Part shown: piece after piece, positions 7,048-16,500 of the stretch
Layout: the number at the start of each line of letters is the position of its first letter
How positions within the stretch are numbered: position 1 is the first letter of the stretch
From: an uncultured Eubacterium sp.
GTDB lineage: Bacteria; Bacillota; Clostridia; Lachnospirales; Lachnospiraceae
Assembly (NCBI GenBank): GCA_905236735.1
Contig: CAJOOU010000204.1
Span: 1-17,813 of the forward strand
Reading direction: 5' to 3'
DNA length: 17,813 nucleotides
The notes under the pieces: model-generated
The model's database searches: none
Told to the model about the DNA's origin: nothing
What the model saw: the letters and a program-made list of their open reading frames with translations, nothing else
Position numbers and translations under genes: made by a program

Positions 7048-7926
7048 ATGCAGGAATTTACCCCTATTAAAGAAGGCAAGGTGCGAGAGGTTTATGATGT
7101 GGGAGACAATCTCATTATAGCGGCAACCGACCGCATATCGGCTTTCGATGTGATTCTGAAAAACAAAATCAATGAGAAGGGAGCCATTCTCACCAAAATG
7201 TCGGCTTTCTGGTTTGATTTTACAAGTGATGTTGTTAAAAACCATATGATTTCGACAAATACCGATGATATGCCGGAATTCTTCAGAAATGACAGATTCA
7301 AGGGCAGGGCGATGCTTTGCAAGAAACTTGAGATGCTCCCTATAGAATGTATAGTAAGAGGCTATATAACAGGAAGCGGCTGGGCGAGCTATAAGGAAAG
7401 TTCATCGGTTTGCGGTATAAAGCTTCCTGAAGGATTGAAAGAATCACAGGTTCTTCCGGAGGTAATCTATACTCCGTCTACAAAGGCTGAGATAGGAGAC
7501 CATGATGAGAATATCTCTTTTGAAAAGAGCGCAGAGATTCTCGAAAAACAGTTTCCGGGAAAAGGCAGGGAATATGCCGGAAAAATCAGGGATTTAACGA
7601 TTGCACTTTACAAAAAATGCGCAGATTACGCTCTGTCAAAGGGCATAATCATAGCAGACACAAAGTTCGAATTCGGACTGGATGAAAACGGGGAAGTGGT
7701 GCTTGGAGATGAGATGCTTACACCGGATTCTTCGAGATTCTGGCCGAGTGAAGGCTATGAAGCTGGAAAGAGCCAGCCTTCATTTGACAAACAGTATGTG
7801 AGAGACTATTTAAAAGCCAATCCGGATTGCGATTATCTGCTTCCGGATGATGTGGTTAACAAAACAGTTGATAAGTATAAAGAAGCATATTTGATGCTCA
7901 CGGGCAAGGAGTTTATTAATGAGTAA
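7048..7926 (+). CDS. purC: Phosphoribosylaminoimidazole-succinocarboxamide (SAICAR) synthase
   Basis: Cytosolic enzyme of de novo purine synthesis joining CAIR and aspartate at the cost of ATP. 292 residues, the longer variety of this family. Recognisable blocks: GKVREVYDVGD with the nucleotide-binding start, TDRISAFDV, ECIVRGYITGSGW, IADTKFEFG and DEMLTPDSSRFWP (the SAICAR synthase signature region). I place the start at ATG 7048 because GGAAGGAAG lies 7 nt upstream and the protein then begins MQEFTPIKEGK, typical of the family; a TTG at 7018 in frame would add ten residues without a ribosome binding site. The stop overlaps the purF start by 8 bp, implying coupled translation. Confidence 0.97.
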   Translation: MQEFTPIKEGKVREVYDVGDNLIIAATDRISAFDVILKNKINEKGAILTKMSAFWFDFTSDVVKNHMISTNTDDMPEFFRNDRFKGRAMLCKKLEMLPIECIVRGYITGSGWASYKESSSVCGIKLPEGLKESQVLPEVIYTPSTKAEIGDHDENISFEKSAEILEKQFPGKGREYAGKIRDLTIALYKKCADYALSKGIIIADTKFEFGLDENGEVVLGDEMLTPDSSRFWPSEGYEAGKSQPSFDKQYVRDYLKANPDCDYLLPDDVVNKTVDKYKEAYLMLTGKEFINE

Positions 7927-9334
7927 TCTTCATGAGGAATGCGGAGTTTTCGGCATATACGATTTTGACGGAAAAGATGTCGCTTCAACGATTTATTACG
8001 GGCTTTTTGCATTGCAGCACAGAGGACAGGAGAGCTGCGGTATAGCCGTAAGCGATACAAAGGGACCGAAAGGCAAGGTGACGAGCGTAAAAGGAATGGG
8101 ACTTTGCAATGAGGTGTTCGAAGAGGAAAATCTCGGTGATATGCACGGAGACATAGGAGTGGGGCATGTACGGTACTCCACTGCCGGAGGCTCAACCCGG
8201 GAAAACGCGCAGCCGCTTGTCTTAAACTATGTAAAGGGAACTCTGGCCATGGCTCACAACGGAAATCTGATTAATGCAGGTGAGCTTAGGGAAGAACTGG
8301 CATATACGGGAGCTATTTTTCAGACAACGATAGATTCCGAGGTTATTGCTTATCATATAGCAAGAGAACGCCTGAACACTAATGCCGTGGAAGACGCTGT
8401 GGTAAATGCGATGAAAAAGATTAAGGGAGCTTATTCTCTGGTTGTAATGAGCCCGAGAAAGCTCATAGGAGCAAGAGACCCCTTCGGATTTCATCCTTTA
8501 TGCATAGGAAAAAGGGACAATGCCTATATACTTGCATCAGAGAGCTGTGCTCTTGATACGGTGGGAGCGGAGTTTGTAAGGGATGTGCGTCCCGGAGAAG
8601 TGGTCACGATTACGCCGGATAAGGGTATTGTGTCTGATACGACAATGTGTCTGCCGGACAATGAGCAGGGCAGATGTATTTTCGAATATATTTATTTTGC
8701 AAGGCAGGACAGCAATATTGACGGCATAAGCGTTTATCAGTCAAGACTTGATGCAGGCAGGTATTTGTACGAGGATTCGCCGGTGGAGGCTGATCTTGTA
8801 ATAGGAGTACCGGAATCGGGCAATGCGGCAGCACTTGGATATGCACTTGCTTCGGGAGTGCCGTTTGGATATGGATTTGTGAAAAACGGATATGTCGGAA
8901 GGACATTTATCAAACCCAAACAAAGTTCGAGGGAATCTGCGGTGAGGGTAAAACTGAATGTTCTTGAGGAGGCTGTAAGAGGCAAGAGAGTCATTATGAT
9001 AGATGATTCGATAGTAAGAGGCACGACCTCCGATCAGATCATACAGCTTTTGAGAAATGCCGGGGCAAAGGAAGTGCATGTGAGAATAAGTTCTCCGCCT
9101 TTTTTGTGGCCATGCTATTTCGGTACGGATGTACCGGTGAGAGAACAGCTAATTGCCTATAACAGAACGGTGGAAGACATAAGGCAGATAATAGGAGCGG
9201 ACTCTTTGGCTTATCTTAAGGTCGAAAGGCTTGAGCAGCTTGTAAAAGGCCTGCCGATTTGCAAAGGATGCTTTACCGGTAAATATCCGCTGGAGCCGCC
9301 CAAAGAGGATATCAGGGGAGAATACGATAAATAA
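7919..9334 (+). CDS. purF: Amidophosphoribosyltransferase, iron-sulfur type
   Basis: First committed enzyme of purine synthesis: PRPP plus glutamine gives 5-phosphoribosylamine. 471 residues. The N-terminal nucleophile glutaminase begins after a seven-residue propeptide (MSNLHEE), leaving Cys8 as the catalytic residue after self-cleavage; HRGQESCGIA and MAHNGNL are glutaminase motifs. The phosphoribosyltransferase half carries the PRPP loop VIMIDDSIVRGTTS at about 357-370. Cys253 (GRCIFEY), Cys399 (PCYFG), Cys448 and Cys451 (CKGCFTG) match the four ligands of the [4Fe-4S] cluster of the Bacillus enzyme, which makes the protein oxygen-labile and fits an anaerobe. The ATG lies inside the end of purC, with AAGGAG 7 nt upstream. 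Purine nucleotides are known feedback inhibitors of the family. Confidence 0.98.
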   Translation: MSNLHEECGVFGIYDFDGKDVASTIYYGLFALQHRGQESCGIAVSDTKGPKGKVTSVKGMGLCNEVFEEENLGDMHGDIGVGHVRYSTAGGSTRENAQPLVLNYVKGTLAMAHNGNLINAGELREELAYTGAIFQTTIDSEVIAYHIARERLNTNAVEDAVVNAMKKIKGAYSLVVMSPRKLIGARDPFGFHPLCIGKRDNAYILASESCALDTVGAEFVRDVRPGEVVTITPDKGIVSDTTMCLPDNEQGRCIFEYIYFARQDSNIDGISVYQSRLDAGRYLYEDSPVEADLVIGVPESGNAAALGYALASGVPFGYGFVKNGYVGRTFIKPKQSSRESAVRVKLNVLEEAVRGKRVIMIDDSIVRGTTSDQIIQLLRNAGAKEVHVRISSPPFLWPCYFGTDVPVREQLIAYNRTVEDIRQIIGADSLAYLKVERLEQLVKGLPICKGCFTGKYPLEPPKEDIRGEYDK

Positions 9335-9360
9335 ATGTCGCTTTAAAAGGAGTATGGGAA

Positions 9361-11334
9361 ATGAAAAGAAAAAAAAGAATTGATATGGCTATATTTAAGC
9401 CGGCGTTTATAAGCACACTGCTTATAATCCTTGTAGTTGCCGTGATAAGTTCACTTACAATAAGGAGCATTTATTTAAATGACTATAAAAAGGAACTTAA
9501 TTTAAATGCCGCAAACAAAGCCGGGGAGATAGACGGATTTTTGAGCAGGCAGGCGGCAATAGTAAACACTCTTATCACGGGTGTGGAGGCTATGGATGCG
9601 TCGGACAAGGATGCGGTAATGGATTATCTTGCTTCAAATCTTGAGGTAAATGAATTTGCCATTATGTATTATTACTGCGAGGATTACGACGGAGGAGTAT
9701 ATCCTGCCGATAAAACAGTGCTTGACCTCGATCCGACCACTAGAGACTGGTGGACTCAGGCTTTTGCTGAAAACGGTATTATATTTACGGCGCCTTATAT
9801 GGATTTTGCTTCAGGGCAGATGATAGTGACCATAGCCGGTCCGATTAACGGAAGTTATGAAGGCGATGCCTGCCTGCTGGCGGATATTGCAATAGATACA
9901 ATAGTCGGAATAGTAAATGAAGAGGTGGCAGGTGCAAACAATATATCGTCCTTTCTCATTGACGGAAACGGTGATGTGGTATCTCATGAAAATGAAGAAT
10001 TTTTGCCAAACGAAGATGGCAATACCAATCTCGCCGAAGTCCTTGGTAAAGAGATTGAGCCCGAAGGATTTTCTGTTTTTAAGGATTATGACGGCACGGT
10101 AAAATACATTGCAACCGCTGCCGTGGACAATCCGGGATGGACAGTCGGCGTATATCAGAATAAATCAATTCTAACCTTTTCGGTTGTAAGAAACATAGCA
10201 CCGGTAATCTTTTTAGCTGTCATACTTTGTGTGGTGGGAATGATACTTACCTGGAGAGAAATCAAAAAGACCTTAAAACCGATAGGAAATATCTGTGATT
10301 TCATAGTGGAAAAAATCGTAGGACCGGAAAATATGAAACCGGGCAAATCCGAGATGGAAGAGATAAATTCCCTTGTAGATGTAATGCAGGCGAGTTTGCT
10401 TGATGTTATTAGAGCTACAAAGGACAAGTCAGGTATTATCCGCGACAATATGGAAAATACCAAGATGAGAATTTCATCAATGAATGACGGTATTAGCGAT
10501 ATTTCCGGACTTATGGCAGAGGCCGGAGAAAGCATGAATGTGCAGACAGAGAGTATAAACAATGTAAGTGATGTATTTATGCAGCTGAGACAAGCATCGG
10601 ATGACCTTGCGGAAGGCGCCGGGGAGATAGCAACAAAGTCTGAGGAAATTAGAGACAAGGTGGATGAGATAGTGCCGGCTCTCATAGAAAACAAGAGCAG
10701 GGCTACGGACAGACTCAAAGATACCAGAGAAAAACTCGAAGCGGCCATAAAGGGAGCTCAGGTAATAAGCCAGATTTCCGATGTGACAGAGGCAATAAGC
10801 CAGATAGCTTCACAGACCAATCTGCTCGCTTTGAACGCCTCAATTGAGGCGGCAAGAGCAGGAGAAGCCGGAAAAGGATTTGCGGTGGTTGCAGGGGAAA
10901 TAAACGGTCTTAGCAACGATACCGCCAATGAAATAGAAAAGGTAAGCTCTCTTACTGCACAGGTGCTTAAAAATGTAGATGCGCTTTCCAGAGAGGCTGA
11001 TGCCATCCTTAAGTTTATGGATGAGGTTGTGCTTGAGGATTATGAGAAATTTGAAAAACTGGCTGTGGACTACAGGGATGATTCGGAGTTTTTTGCTCAC
11101 TCGGGTTCGTCGTTCGGAGCTCAGGCCGAGGAACTTACCGCGGCCGTAGACCAGGCTTCGGAACTTGTATCACAGACTACAAGCGAGCAGAAGAGGCTCG
11201 ATGAGAATCTGATTATGATAAGGGATAATTTATCACAGATTACACAGGCTTCTGAAGAGATTACATCGGATACGGGCGAAGTATTCGATAATGTAAATAT
11301 GTTAAAGGAAACAGTGGATACATTCAGGATATAA
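9361..11334 (+). CDS. Methyl-accepting chemotaxis protein with dCACHE-type sensor
   Basis: 657-residue chemoreceptor. Transmembrane segment at ~12-33, extracytoplasmic double-Cache domain ~36-275, second transmembrane segment ~279-299, a divergent HAMP-like linker to ~345, then a long coiled coil with the receptor tip at ~481-514 (QIASQTNLLALNASIEAARA, then GKGFAVVAGEI), which binds CheA and CheW. The Cache part has TTRDWWTQAF, APYMDFASG and LLADIAID, resembling the RxWY...PY.D...D pattern of small-molecule-binding dCACHE domains, with Trp in place of the usual Tyr. No C-terminal CheR-binding pentapeptide is seen. AAGGAG at 9347-9352 precedes the ATG. It lies 26 bp after purF and 15 bp before purB, so it is probably in the purine transcript. 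A purine-related ligand is an attractive guess from position only. Confidence 0.94.
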   Translation: MKRKKRIDMAIFKPAFISTLLIILVVAVISSLTIRSIYLNDYKKELNLNAANKAGEIDGFLSRQAAIVNTLITGVEAMDASDKDAVMDYLASNLEVNEFAIMYYYCEDYDGGVYPADKTVLDLDPTTRDWWTQAFAENGIIFTAPYMDFASGQMIVTIAGPINGSYEGDACLLADIAIDTIVGIVNEEVAGANNISSFLIDGNGDVVSHENEEFLPNEDGNTNLAEVLGKEIEPEGFSVFKDYDGTVKYIATAAVDNPGWTVGVYQNKSILTFSVVRNIAPVIFLAVILCVVGMILTWREIKKTLKPIGNICDFIVEKIVGPENMKPGKSEMEEINSLVDVMQASLLDVIRATKDKSGIIRDNMENTKMRISSMNDGISDISGLMAEAGESMNVQTESINNVSDVFMQLRQASDDLAEGAGEIATKSEEIRDKVDEIVPALIENKSRATDRLKDTREKLEAAIKGAQVISQISDVTEAISQIASQTNLLALNASIEAARAGEAGKGFAVVAGEINGLSNDTANEIEKVSSLTAQVLKNVDALSREADAILKFMDEVVLEDYEKFEKLAVDYRDDSEFFAHSGSSFGAQAEELTAAVDQASELVSQTTSEQKRLDENLIMIRDNLSQITQASEEITSDTGEVFDNVNMLKETVDTFRI

Positions 11335-11349
11335 CGGAGGATTTATAAT

Positions 11350-12798
11350 ATGAACGACAGATATGTCTCACCGCTTTCAGAGAGATATTCAAGCAAGGAG
11401 ATGCAGTATATTTTCTCGCCGGAGAAAAAGTTCCGTACTTGGCGAAGACTCTGGATAGCTCTGGCCGAGACTGAGATGGAGCTTGGCCTTTCCGAAAACG
11501 GCAGGCCGGTTATCACACAGGAGCAGATAGATGAACTTAAAAGCCACGCTGATGATATTAATTTCGATGTGGCAAAGGCGAGGGAGAAAGAGGTGCGCCA
11601 TGATGTAATGAGTCATGTATATGCGTACGGAGTGCAATGCCCGAAGGCTGCAGGTATTATTCATCTCGGAGCCACAAGCTGCTATGTCGGAGACAATACC
11701 GACATCATCCTTATGGATGAGGCTTTAAAACTCGTGCATAAAAAACTTGTAAATGTAATTGAAAAGCTTTCGCGGTTTGCGGATGAATACAAGAATCAGC
11801 CGACACTTGCGTTTACTCATTTCCAGCCGGCACAGCCGACTACCGTAGGTAAAAGAGCTACTCTCTGGATAAATGAGTTTATGATGGATTTGGAGGATCT
11901 CGAATATGTCAGGGCATCCCTCCGTCTCCTTGGCTCAAAGGGTACGACGGGTACTCAGGCAAGTTTTAAAGAACTTTTTAACGGAGACGATGAGACTATA
12001 GATAAAATCGACCCGATGATAGCAGAAAAGATGGGATTTGAGGGCTGCGTACCGGTGTCCGGACAGACCTATTCGAGAAAGGTTGACACGAGGGTGCTTA
12101 ATGTTCTCGCAGGCATCGCAGCAAGTGCGACCAAGATGTCAAACGATATCAGACTCCTTCAGCATCTTAAAGAAGTGGAAGAACCGTTTGAAAAGAACCA
12201 GATTGGCTCATCTGCAATGGCGTATAAAAGAAACCCTATGAGAAGCGAAAGGATTGCATCACTTTCAAGGTATGTAATCGCTGATGCACTTAATCCGGCC
12301 ATTACTTCCGCAACCCAGTGGTTTGAGAGGACGCTTGACGATTCGGCAAACAAGAGACTGTCTGTCCCGGAAGGTTTTCTGGCAATTGACGGCATCTTAG
12401 ACCTATGTATAAATGTCACAGACGGACTTAAGGTATATCCGAAGGTTATTGAAAAACATTTCATGGCAGAGATACCGTTTATGGCAACGGAAAACATTAT
12501 GATGGATGCTGTTAAAGCAGGAGGAAACAGACAGGAGCTTCATGAGAAAATAAGACAGCTTTCAATGGAAGCGGGCAAGACGGTAAAAGAAGAAGGTAAG
12601 GAAAACAATCTTGCCGAACTTATTGCAAAAGACCCGGCTTTCGGACTTACCAGAGAGCAGATCGAAAACAATTTCAAACCTGAACTTTATGTCGGCAGAG
12701 CGCCGAGACAGGTGGAGGTTTATTTAAAAGATGTGGTAAAACCGGTGATTGATAAGTATTCTTCAGAGATAGGACTTACTGCTGAAATAAATGTATAG
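11350..12798 (+). CDS. purB: Adenylosuccinate lyase, long eukaryote-like form
   Basis: Cytosolic lyase acting twice in purine synthesis: SAICAR to AICAR plus fumarate, and adenylosuccinate to AMP plus fumarate. 482 residues, longer than the ~430-residue Bacillus PurB. The fumarase/aspartase-superfamily signature is SSAMAYKRNP, with the flexible-loop serines at 287-288. Other active-site blocks are RHDVMSHV, GATSCYVGDNTD, THFQPAQPTTVGKR and KGTTGTQASF. These, plus QWFERTLDDSAN, YPKVIEKHF and IPFMATENI, match the animal ADSL type as I remember it far better than the short bacterial type. CGGAGGA precedes the ATG. Last gene of the purine block; followed 9 bp later by the large inverted repeat. 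Confidence 0.97.
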   Translation: MNDRYVSPLSERYSSKEMQYIFSPEKKFRTWRRLWIALAETEMELGLSENGRPVITQEQIDELKSHADDINFDVAKAREKEVRHDVMSHVYAYGVQCPKAAGIIHLGATSCYVGDNTDIILMDEALKLVHKKLVNVIEKLSRFADEYKNQPTLAFTHFQPAQPTTVGKRATLWINEFMMDLEDLEYVRASLRLLGSKGTTGTQASFKELFNGDDETIDKIDPMIAEKMGFEGCVPVSGQTYSRKVDTRVLNVLAGIAASATKMSNDIRLLQHLKEVEEPFEKNQIGSSAMAYKRNPMRSERIASLSRYVIADALNPAITSATQWFERTLDDSANKRLSVPEGFLAIDGILDLCINVTDGLKVYPKVIEKHFMAEIPFMATENIMMDAVKAGGNRQELHEKIRQLSMEAGKTVKEEGKENNLAELIAKDPAFGLTREQIENNFKPELYVGRAPRQVEVYLKDVVKPVIDKYSSEIGLTAEINV

Positions 12799-12807
12799 TC
12801 ACCTGAG

Positions 12808-12862
12808 ACGAAAACCGATTGTCAACCTTATTGCAAAGTAATGGTTGACAATCGGTTTTCGT
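12808..12862 (+). promoter_or_regulatory. Perfect 20-bp inverted repeat: probable BirA operator of bioY, possibly also the purB terminator
   Basis: The arms 12808-12827 and 12843-12862 are exact reverse complements around a 15-nt centre. The inner part reads TTGTCAACC-N15-GGTTGACAA (12819-12827 and 12843-12851), which fits the published biotin-repressor (BirA) operator pattern of TTGTnAACC, 14-15 nt, GGTTnACAA. The right half contains the -35 box of the bioY promoter, so bound BirA-biotinyl-AMP would block RNA polymerase. The additional 11 matched base pairs outside the core exceed what the operator needs; as RNA they make a stable hairpin just after purB. No good U-run follows, so termination is less certain than the operator. 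Confidence 0.8.
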
Positions 12863-12872
12863 TGTATATAAT
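12845..12872 (+). promoter_or_regulatory. Consensus SigA promoter of bioY
   Basis: Perfect TTGACA (12845-12850) and perfect TATAAT (12867-12872) with 16 bp between. The start would be near 12879, leaving a leader of about 40 nt containing GAGGTGAT. The -35 lies in the right half of the BirA-like operator, as expected for a strong promoter under repression. A second TATAAT at 12898-12903 has no matching -35. Confidence 0.78.
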
Positions 12873-12917
12873 TATAGTCGTGACAGAAATTAATTACTAT
12901 AATTATGAGGTGATGAA

Positions 12918-13475
12918 ATGAAAAAACTATCTGTATCTGAAATGGCTGTTACGGCAGTGATGACGGCGGTTTGCTGTGTGCTGGGACCTTTAAGTGTGCC
13001 GGTGGGACCGGTGCCTGTATCTTTGGGTATACTCGGAGTTTTACTCTCTGTTTACATCCTTGGAAGGCTTAAGGGGACGATTGCCGTAGTGATTTATATT
13101 CTTATCGGATTTGCAGGCGTACCGGTTTTTGCGGGATTTACATCCGGAGCCGGAAAACTTCTCGGACCGACCGGAGGATATTTAATAGGATATATCTTCC
13201 TTGCTCTTATTATGGGCAGTGTAGTTGATAAATTCGCGGGGAAGCATGTGATTATAATAGCGGGTATGATAGGCGGAGTAGCCGTATGTTATGCTTTCGG
13301 AACAGCCTGGCTTGCCTATCAGGCATCAATGACACCGCAGGCGGCTCTTATGGCAGGAGTTGTGCCGTTTATTCCGTTTGACCTTGCAAAGATTGCCATT
13401 ACTGCGATACTCGCTCCGCAGATAAAAAGTGCTCTTGTCAAATCAGGTATATACAGAGCGTGTGAATGCCGTTGA
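12918..13475 (+). CDS. bioY: Biotin transporter BioY (ECF S component)
   Basis: 185-residue integral membrane protein, the biotin-binding S component of an energy-coupling-factor transporter. It is almost entirely hydrophobic with about six membrane segments. Family features seen include the N-terminal SVSEMAVTAVMTAV, the PVGPVPVSLG turn, and GPTGGYLIGYIF in the middle, the strongest BioY hallmark. AGGTGAT lies just before ATG 12918. No ecfA or ecfT genes occur in the window, so it probably uses a shared ECF module encoded elsewhere or acts alone. The BirA-like operator upstream links it to biotin status, supporting the assignment independently of the protein sequence. Its stop codon overlaps the promoter of the following gene. 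Confidence 0.96.
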   Translation: MKKLSVSEMAVTAVMTAVCCVLGPLSVPVGPVPVSLGILGVLLSVYILGRLKGTIAVVIYILIGFAGVPVFAGFTSGAGKLLGPTGGYLIGYIFLALIMGSVVDKFAGKHVIIIAGMIGGVAVCYAFGTAWLAYQASMTPQAALMAGVVPFIPFDLAKIAITAILAPQIKSALVKSGIYRACECR

Positions 13476-13500
13476 ATTTTCCGGTGTAATTTAGTATAAT
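13472..13500 (+). promoter_or_regulatory. Probable SigA promoter of the large activase-like gene
   Basis: TTGAAT (13472-13477, overlapping the bioY stop) and TATAAT (13495-13500) with 17 bp between. Start expected near 13507, giving a leader of about 32 nt with GGAGG at 13530-13534. This separates the gene from biotin control. Confidence 0.7.
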
Positions 13501-13538
13501 ATCCTCTATATGCCAACGGCAGTATGTGTGGAGGAAAT

Positions 13539-16500
13539 ATGTTAGACGGTTTTTTTTATAAACTAGGAATTGATATAGGTTCAACTACGGTAAAGGTGGC
13601 TCTTCTTGATAATGAGGACACCATCCTTTTCTCGGATTACGAAAGGCATTTTGCCAATATAAGGGAAACTCTTAAAAACCTCCTTGAAAAGGCGTATGCA
13701 AAGAGCGGCGAAGTCAGAATCGCCCCGGTCATTACCGGCTCGGGCGGTCTTGCTTTAGCCAAGCATCTGGGCATACCCTTTGTACAGGAGGTTATTGCGG
13801 TTTCTAAGGCTCTAAAGGAGGCCGCACCACAGACCGATGTCGCAATAGAGCTTGGCGGAGAAGATGCCAAGATTATCTATTTTGAGGGAAAGAATGTTGA
13901 GCAGAGAATGAACGGAATCTGCGCCGGCGGTACAGGTTCTTTTATTGACCAGATGGCTTCCCTTATACAGACGGATGCATCGGGGCTTAACGAATATGCC
14001 AAAAATTATAAGGCTCTTTATCCCATAGCAGCCCGCTGCGGAGTATTTGCAAAGACTGATATCCAGCCTCTTATAAACGAGGGTGCTACCAGGGAAGACC
14101 TTGCGGCTTCTATTTTTCAGGCGGTGGTCAACCAGACCATATCAGGTCTTGCCTGCGGTAAGCCGATAAGAGGTCATGTGGCTTTTTTAGGCGGACCGCT
14201 TCACTTTCTTTCTGAACTTAAAAGCGCCTTTATAAGAACTCTTAAACTCGACGAAGAACACATTATAAATCCCGACAATTCCCATCTGTTTGCAGCCATA
14301 GGTTCAGCGCTTAATTTTGATGAGAATTATACATATGAACTCTCGGAAGTAATAGAAAAACTTTCGGGAGAACTTAAGATGGAATTTGAAGTGGAAAGAA
14401 TGGAGCCTTTGTTTGCAGGTGAAGATGAGTACAGAGAATTTACCAGCCGACATGGCAAGGCTTCGGTGGAAAAGGGTTCACTTGCGGAATACCACGGCAA
14501 ATGTTTCCTCGGTATTGATGCCGGCTCAACCACTACAAAGGTAGCTGTTGTAGGAGAGGACGGCAGTCTTTTGTATTCTTTCTACAGCAATAACAACGGA
14601 AGCCCTCTTGCTACCAGTATAAAGGCTATGAAGGAGATACATTCTCTTTTAAATGATGATGCGCAGATAGTATATTCATGTTCGACGGGATACGGCGAAG
14701 CTCTTTTAAAGTCGGCTCTTATGCTTGATGAGGGTGAGGTGGAGACTGTAGCACATTATTATGCGGCAGCGTTTTTTAACCCGGCGGTTGACTGCATACT
14801 CGACATCGGCGGACAGGACATGAAGTGCATCAAGATAAAAGACGGTGCTGTAGATTCGGTAATGCTTAATGAAGCATGTTCTTCCGGATGCGGCTCTTTC
14901 ATAGAGACTTTTGCAAAATCACTTAATTTTTCGGTTCAGGATTTTGCCAAAGAGGCACTTTTTGCAAGGCACCCTATCGACCTGGGTACAAGATGCACGG
15001 TATTTATGAATTCCAAGGTAAAACAGGCACAAAAAGAAGGCGCCAGCGTTGCCGATATATCGGCCGGACTGGCTTATTCGGTTATAAAAAATGCTCTCTT
15101 TAAGGTAATAAAGCTGTCGGATGCATCGGAACTCGGAAAGAATGTGGTTGTGCAGGGCGGTACATTCTACAATGATGCGGTACTTCGTTCGTTTGAAAAA
15201 ATTGCAAATGTTGAGGTGGTGCGCCCTGATATAGCGGGTATAATGGGTGCGTTCGGCTGTGGACTTATAGCAAGGGAAAGGTATAAGGAGGGGATAAATA
15301 CCTCCATGCTTTCCATAGAAGAGATAGAAAATCTGACCTATGAAACAAAGCTTTCAAGGTGTAAGGGATGTACCAACAGATGTATTCTTACCATAAACAA
15401 TTTCTCCGGAGGCAGGAGTTTTATCACGGGAAACCGCTGTGAAAAGGGACTCGGCAAGGAGAAGACCAAGAGTGATATTCCAAATCTTTTTGAATACAAA
15501 AACAAGAGACTGTTTTCGTACAAGCCTCTTTCGGCAAAGGAAGCGGAGCGCGGAAGTGTGGGGCTGCCAAGGGTACTTAATTTCTATGAAAATTATCCTT
15601 TCTGGTTCACCTTCTTTACGAGCCTTAAATTCAGGGTACTCCTTTCTCCTGCCGGCGGAAGAAAGATATATGAGATGGGTATAGAGTCAATTCCGAGTGA
15701 GTCGGAGTGTTATCCGGCCAAACTTGCACACGGACATATCGCGTGGCTTATAGATAAGGATGTGGACTTTATTTTCTATCCGTCTGTGCCATACGAAAGA
15801 CGGGAGTTTGAAGATTCGGACAATCATTATAACTGCCCGATTGTCACATCATACAGCGAAAATATAAAAAACAATGTGGATGAGATTACATCGGGAAAGG
15901 TGAGGTTTTTAAATCCGTTTCTCTCGTTTGAATCTGAAGAGATTATTGGTGAAAAACTCATAGAGATATTCGGAAAGGAATTCGGTATTTCGGCTTCCGA
16001 AGTAAGGGCTGCGGTACGCGCGGCATGGGAAGAACAGGCAAATGAAAGACGGGATATTTTAAGAAAAGGTAAGGAGACCCTTGAATATCTTGAGAAAACC
16101 GGAGGCAAAGGAATAGTTCTTGCCGGAAGACCGTATCATCTCGATCCGGAAATAAATCACGGTATACCCGAACTTATCACATCCTACGGAATAGCTGTGC
16201 TTACCGAAGACTCGGTGTCAAATCTCGGAGAGATAGAAAGACCTCTTATAGTGCTCGACCAGTGGATGTATCATTCGAGACTTTATGCTGCGGCAAACTT
16301 TGTAAAGACGAGGGACAATCTTGACCTTATACAGCTCAACTCCTTTGGCTGTGGTCTTGATGCCGTTACCACCGATGCGGTAAATGATATATTGAGAAAG
16401 AGCGGCAAGATTTATACCTGCCTTAAAATCGACGAGGTTAACAATCTCGGAGCAGCCAAAATCCGTATCCGTTCCCTGCTCGCTGCAATAAGGGTCAAGG

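Noticed and set aside
7018..7050. TTG 7018 as purC start
   Set aside because: No ribosome binding site precedes it, and the ten extra residues would span the GGAAGGAAG that serves ATG 7048; family members start near the MQEF position.
10155..10748. Minus-strand frame of 197 codons under the chemoreceptor gene
   Set aside because: Ser/Leu/Ile-rich low-complexity translation typical of the antisense of a receptor coiled coil; no separate start signals.
12898..12903. Second TATAAT before bioY as an independent promoter
   Set aside because: No -35 at proper spacing (TAGTCG at 17 bp), while a full consensus promoter lies 31 bp upstream.
13524..13541. ATG 13524 as start of the large activase-like gene (longest frame)
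   Set aside because: It has no ribosome binding site, and its first codons are themselves the GGAGG site for ATG 13539, after which the protein runs directly into the ATPase motif.
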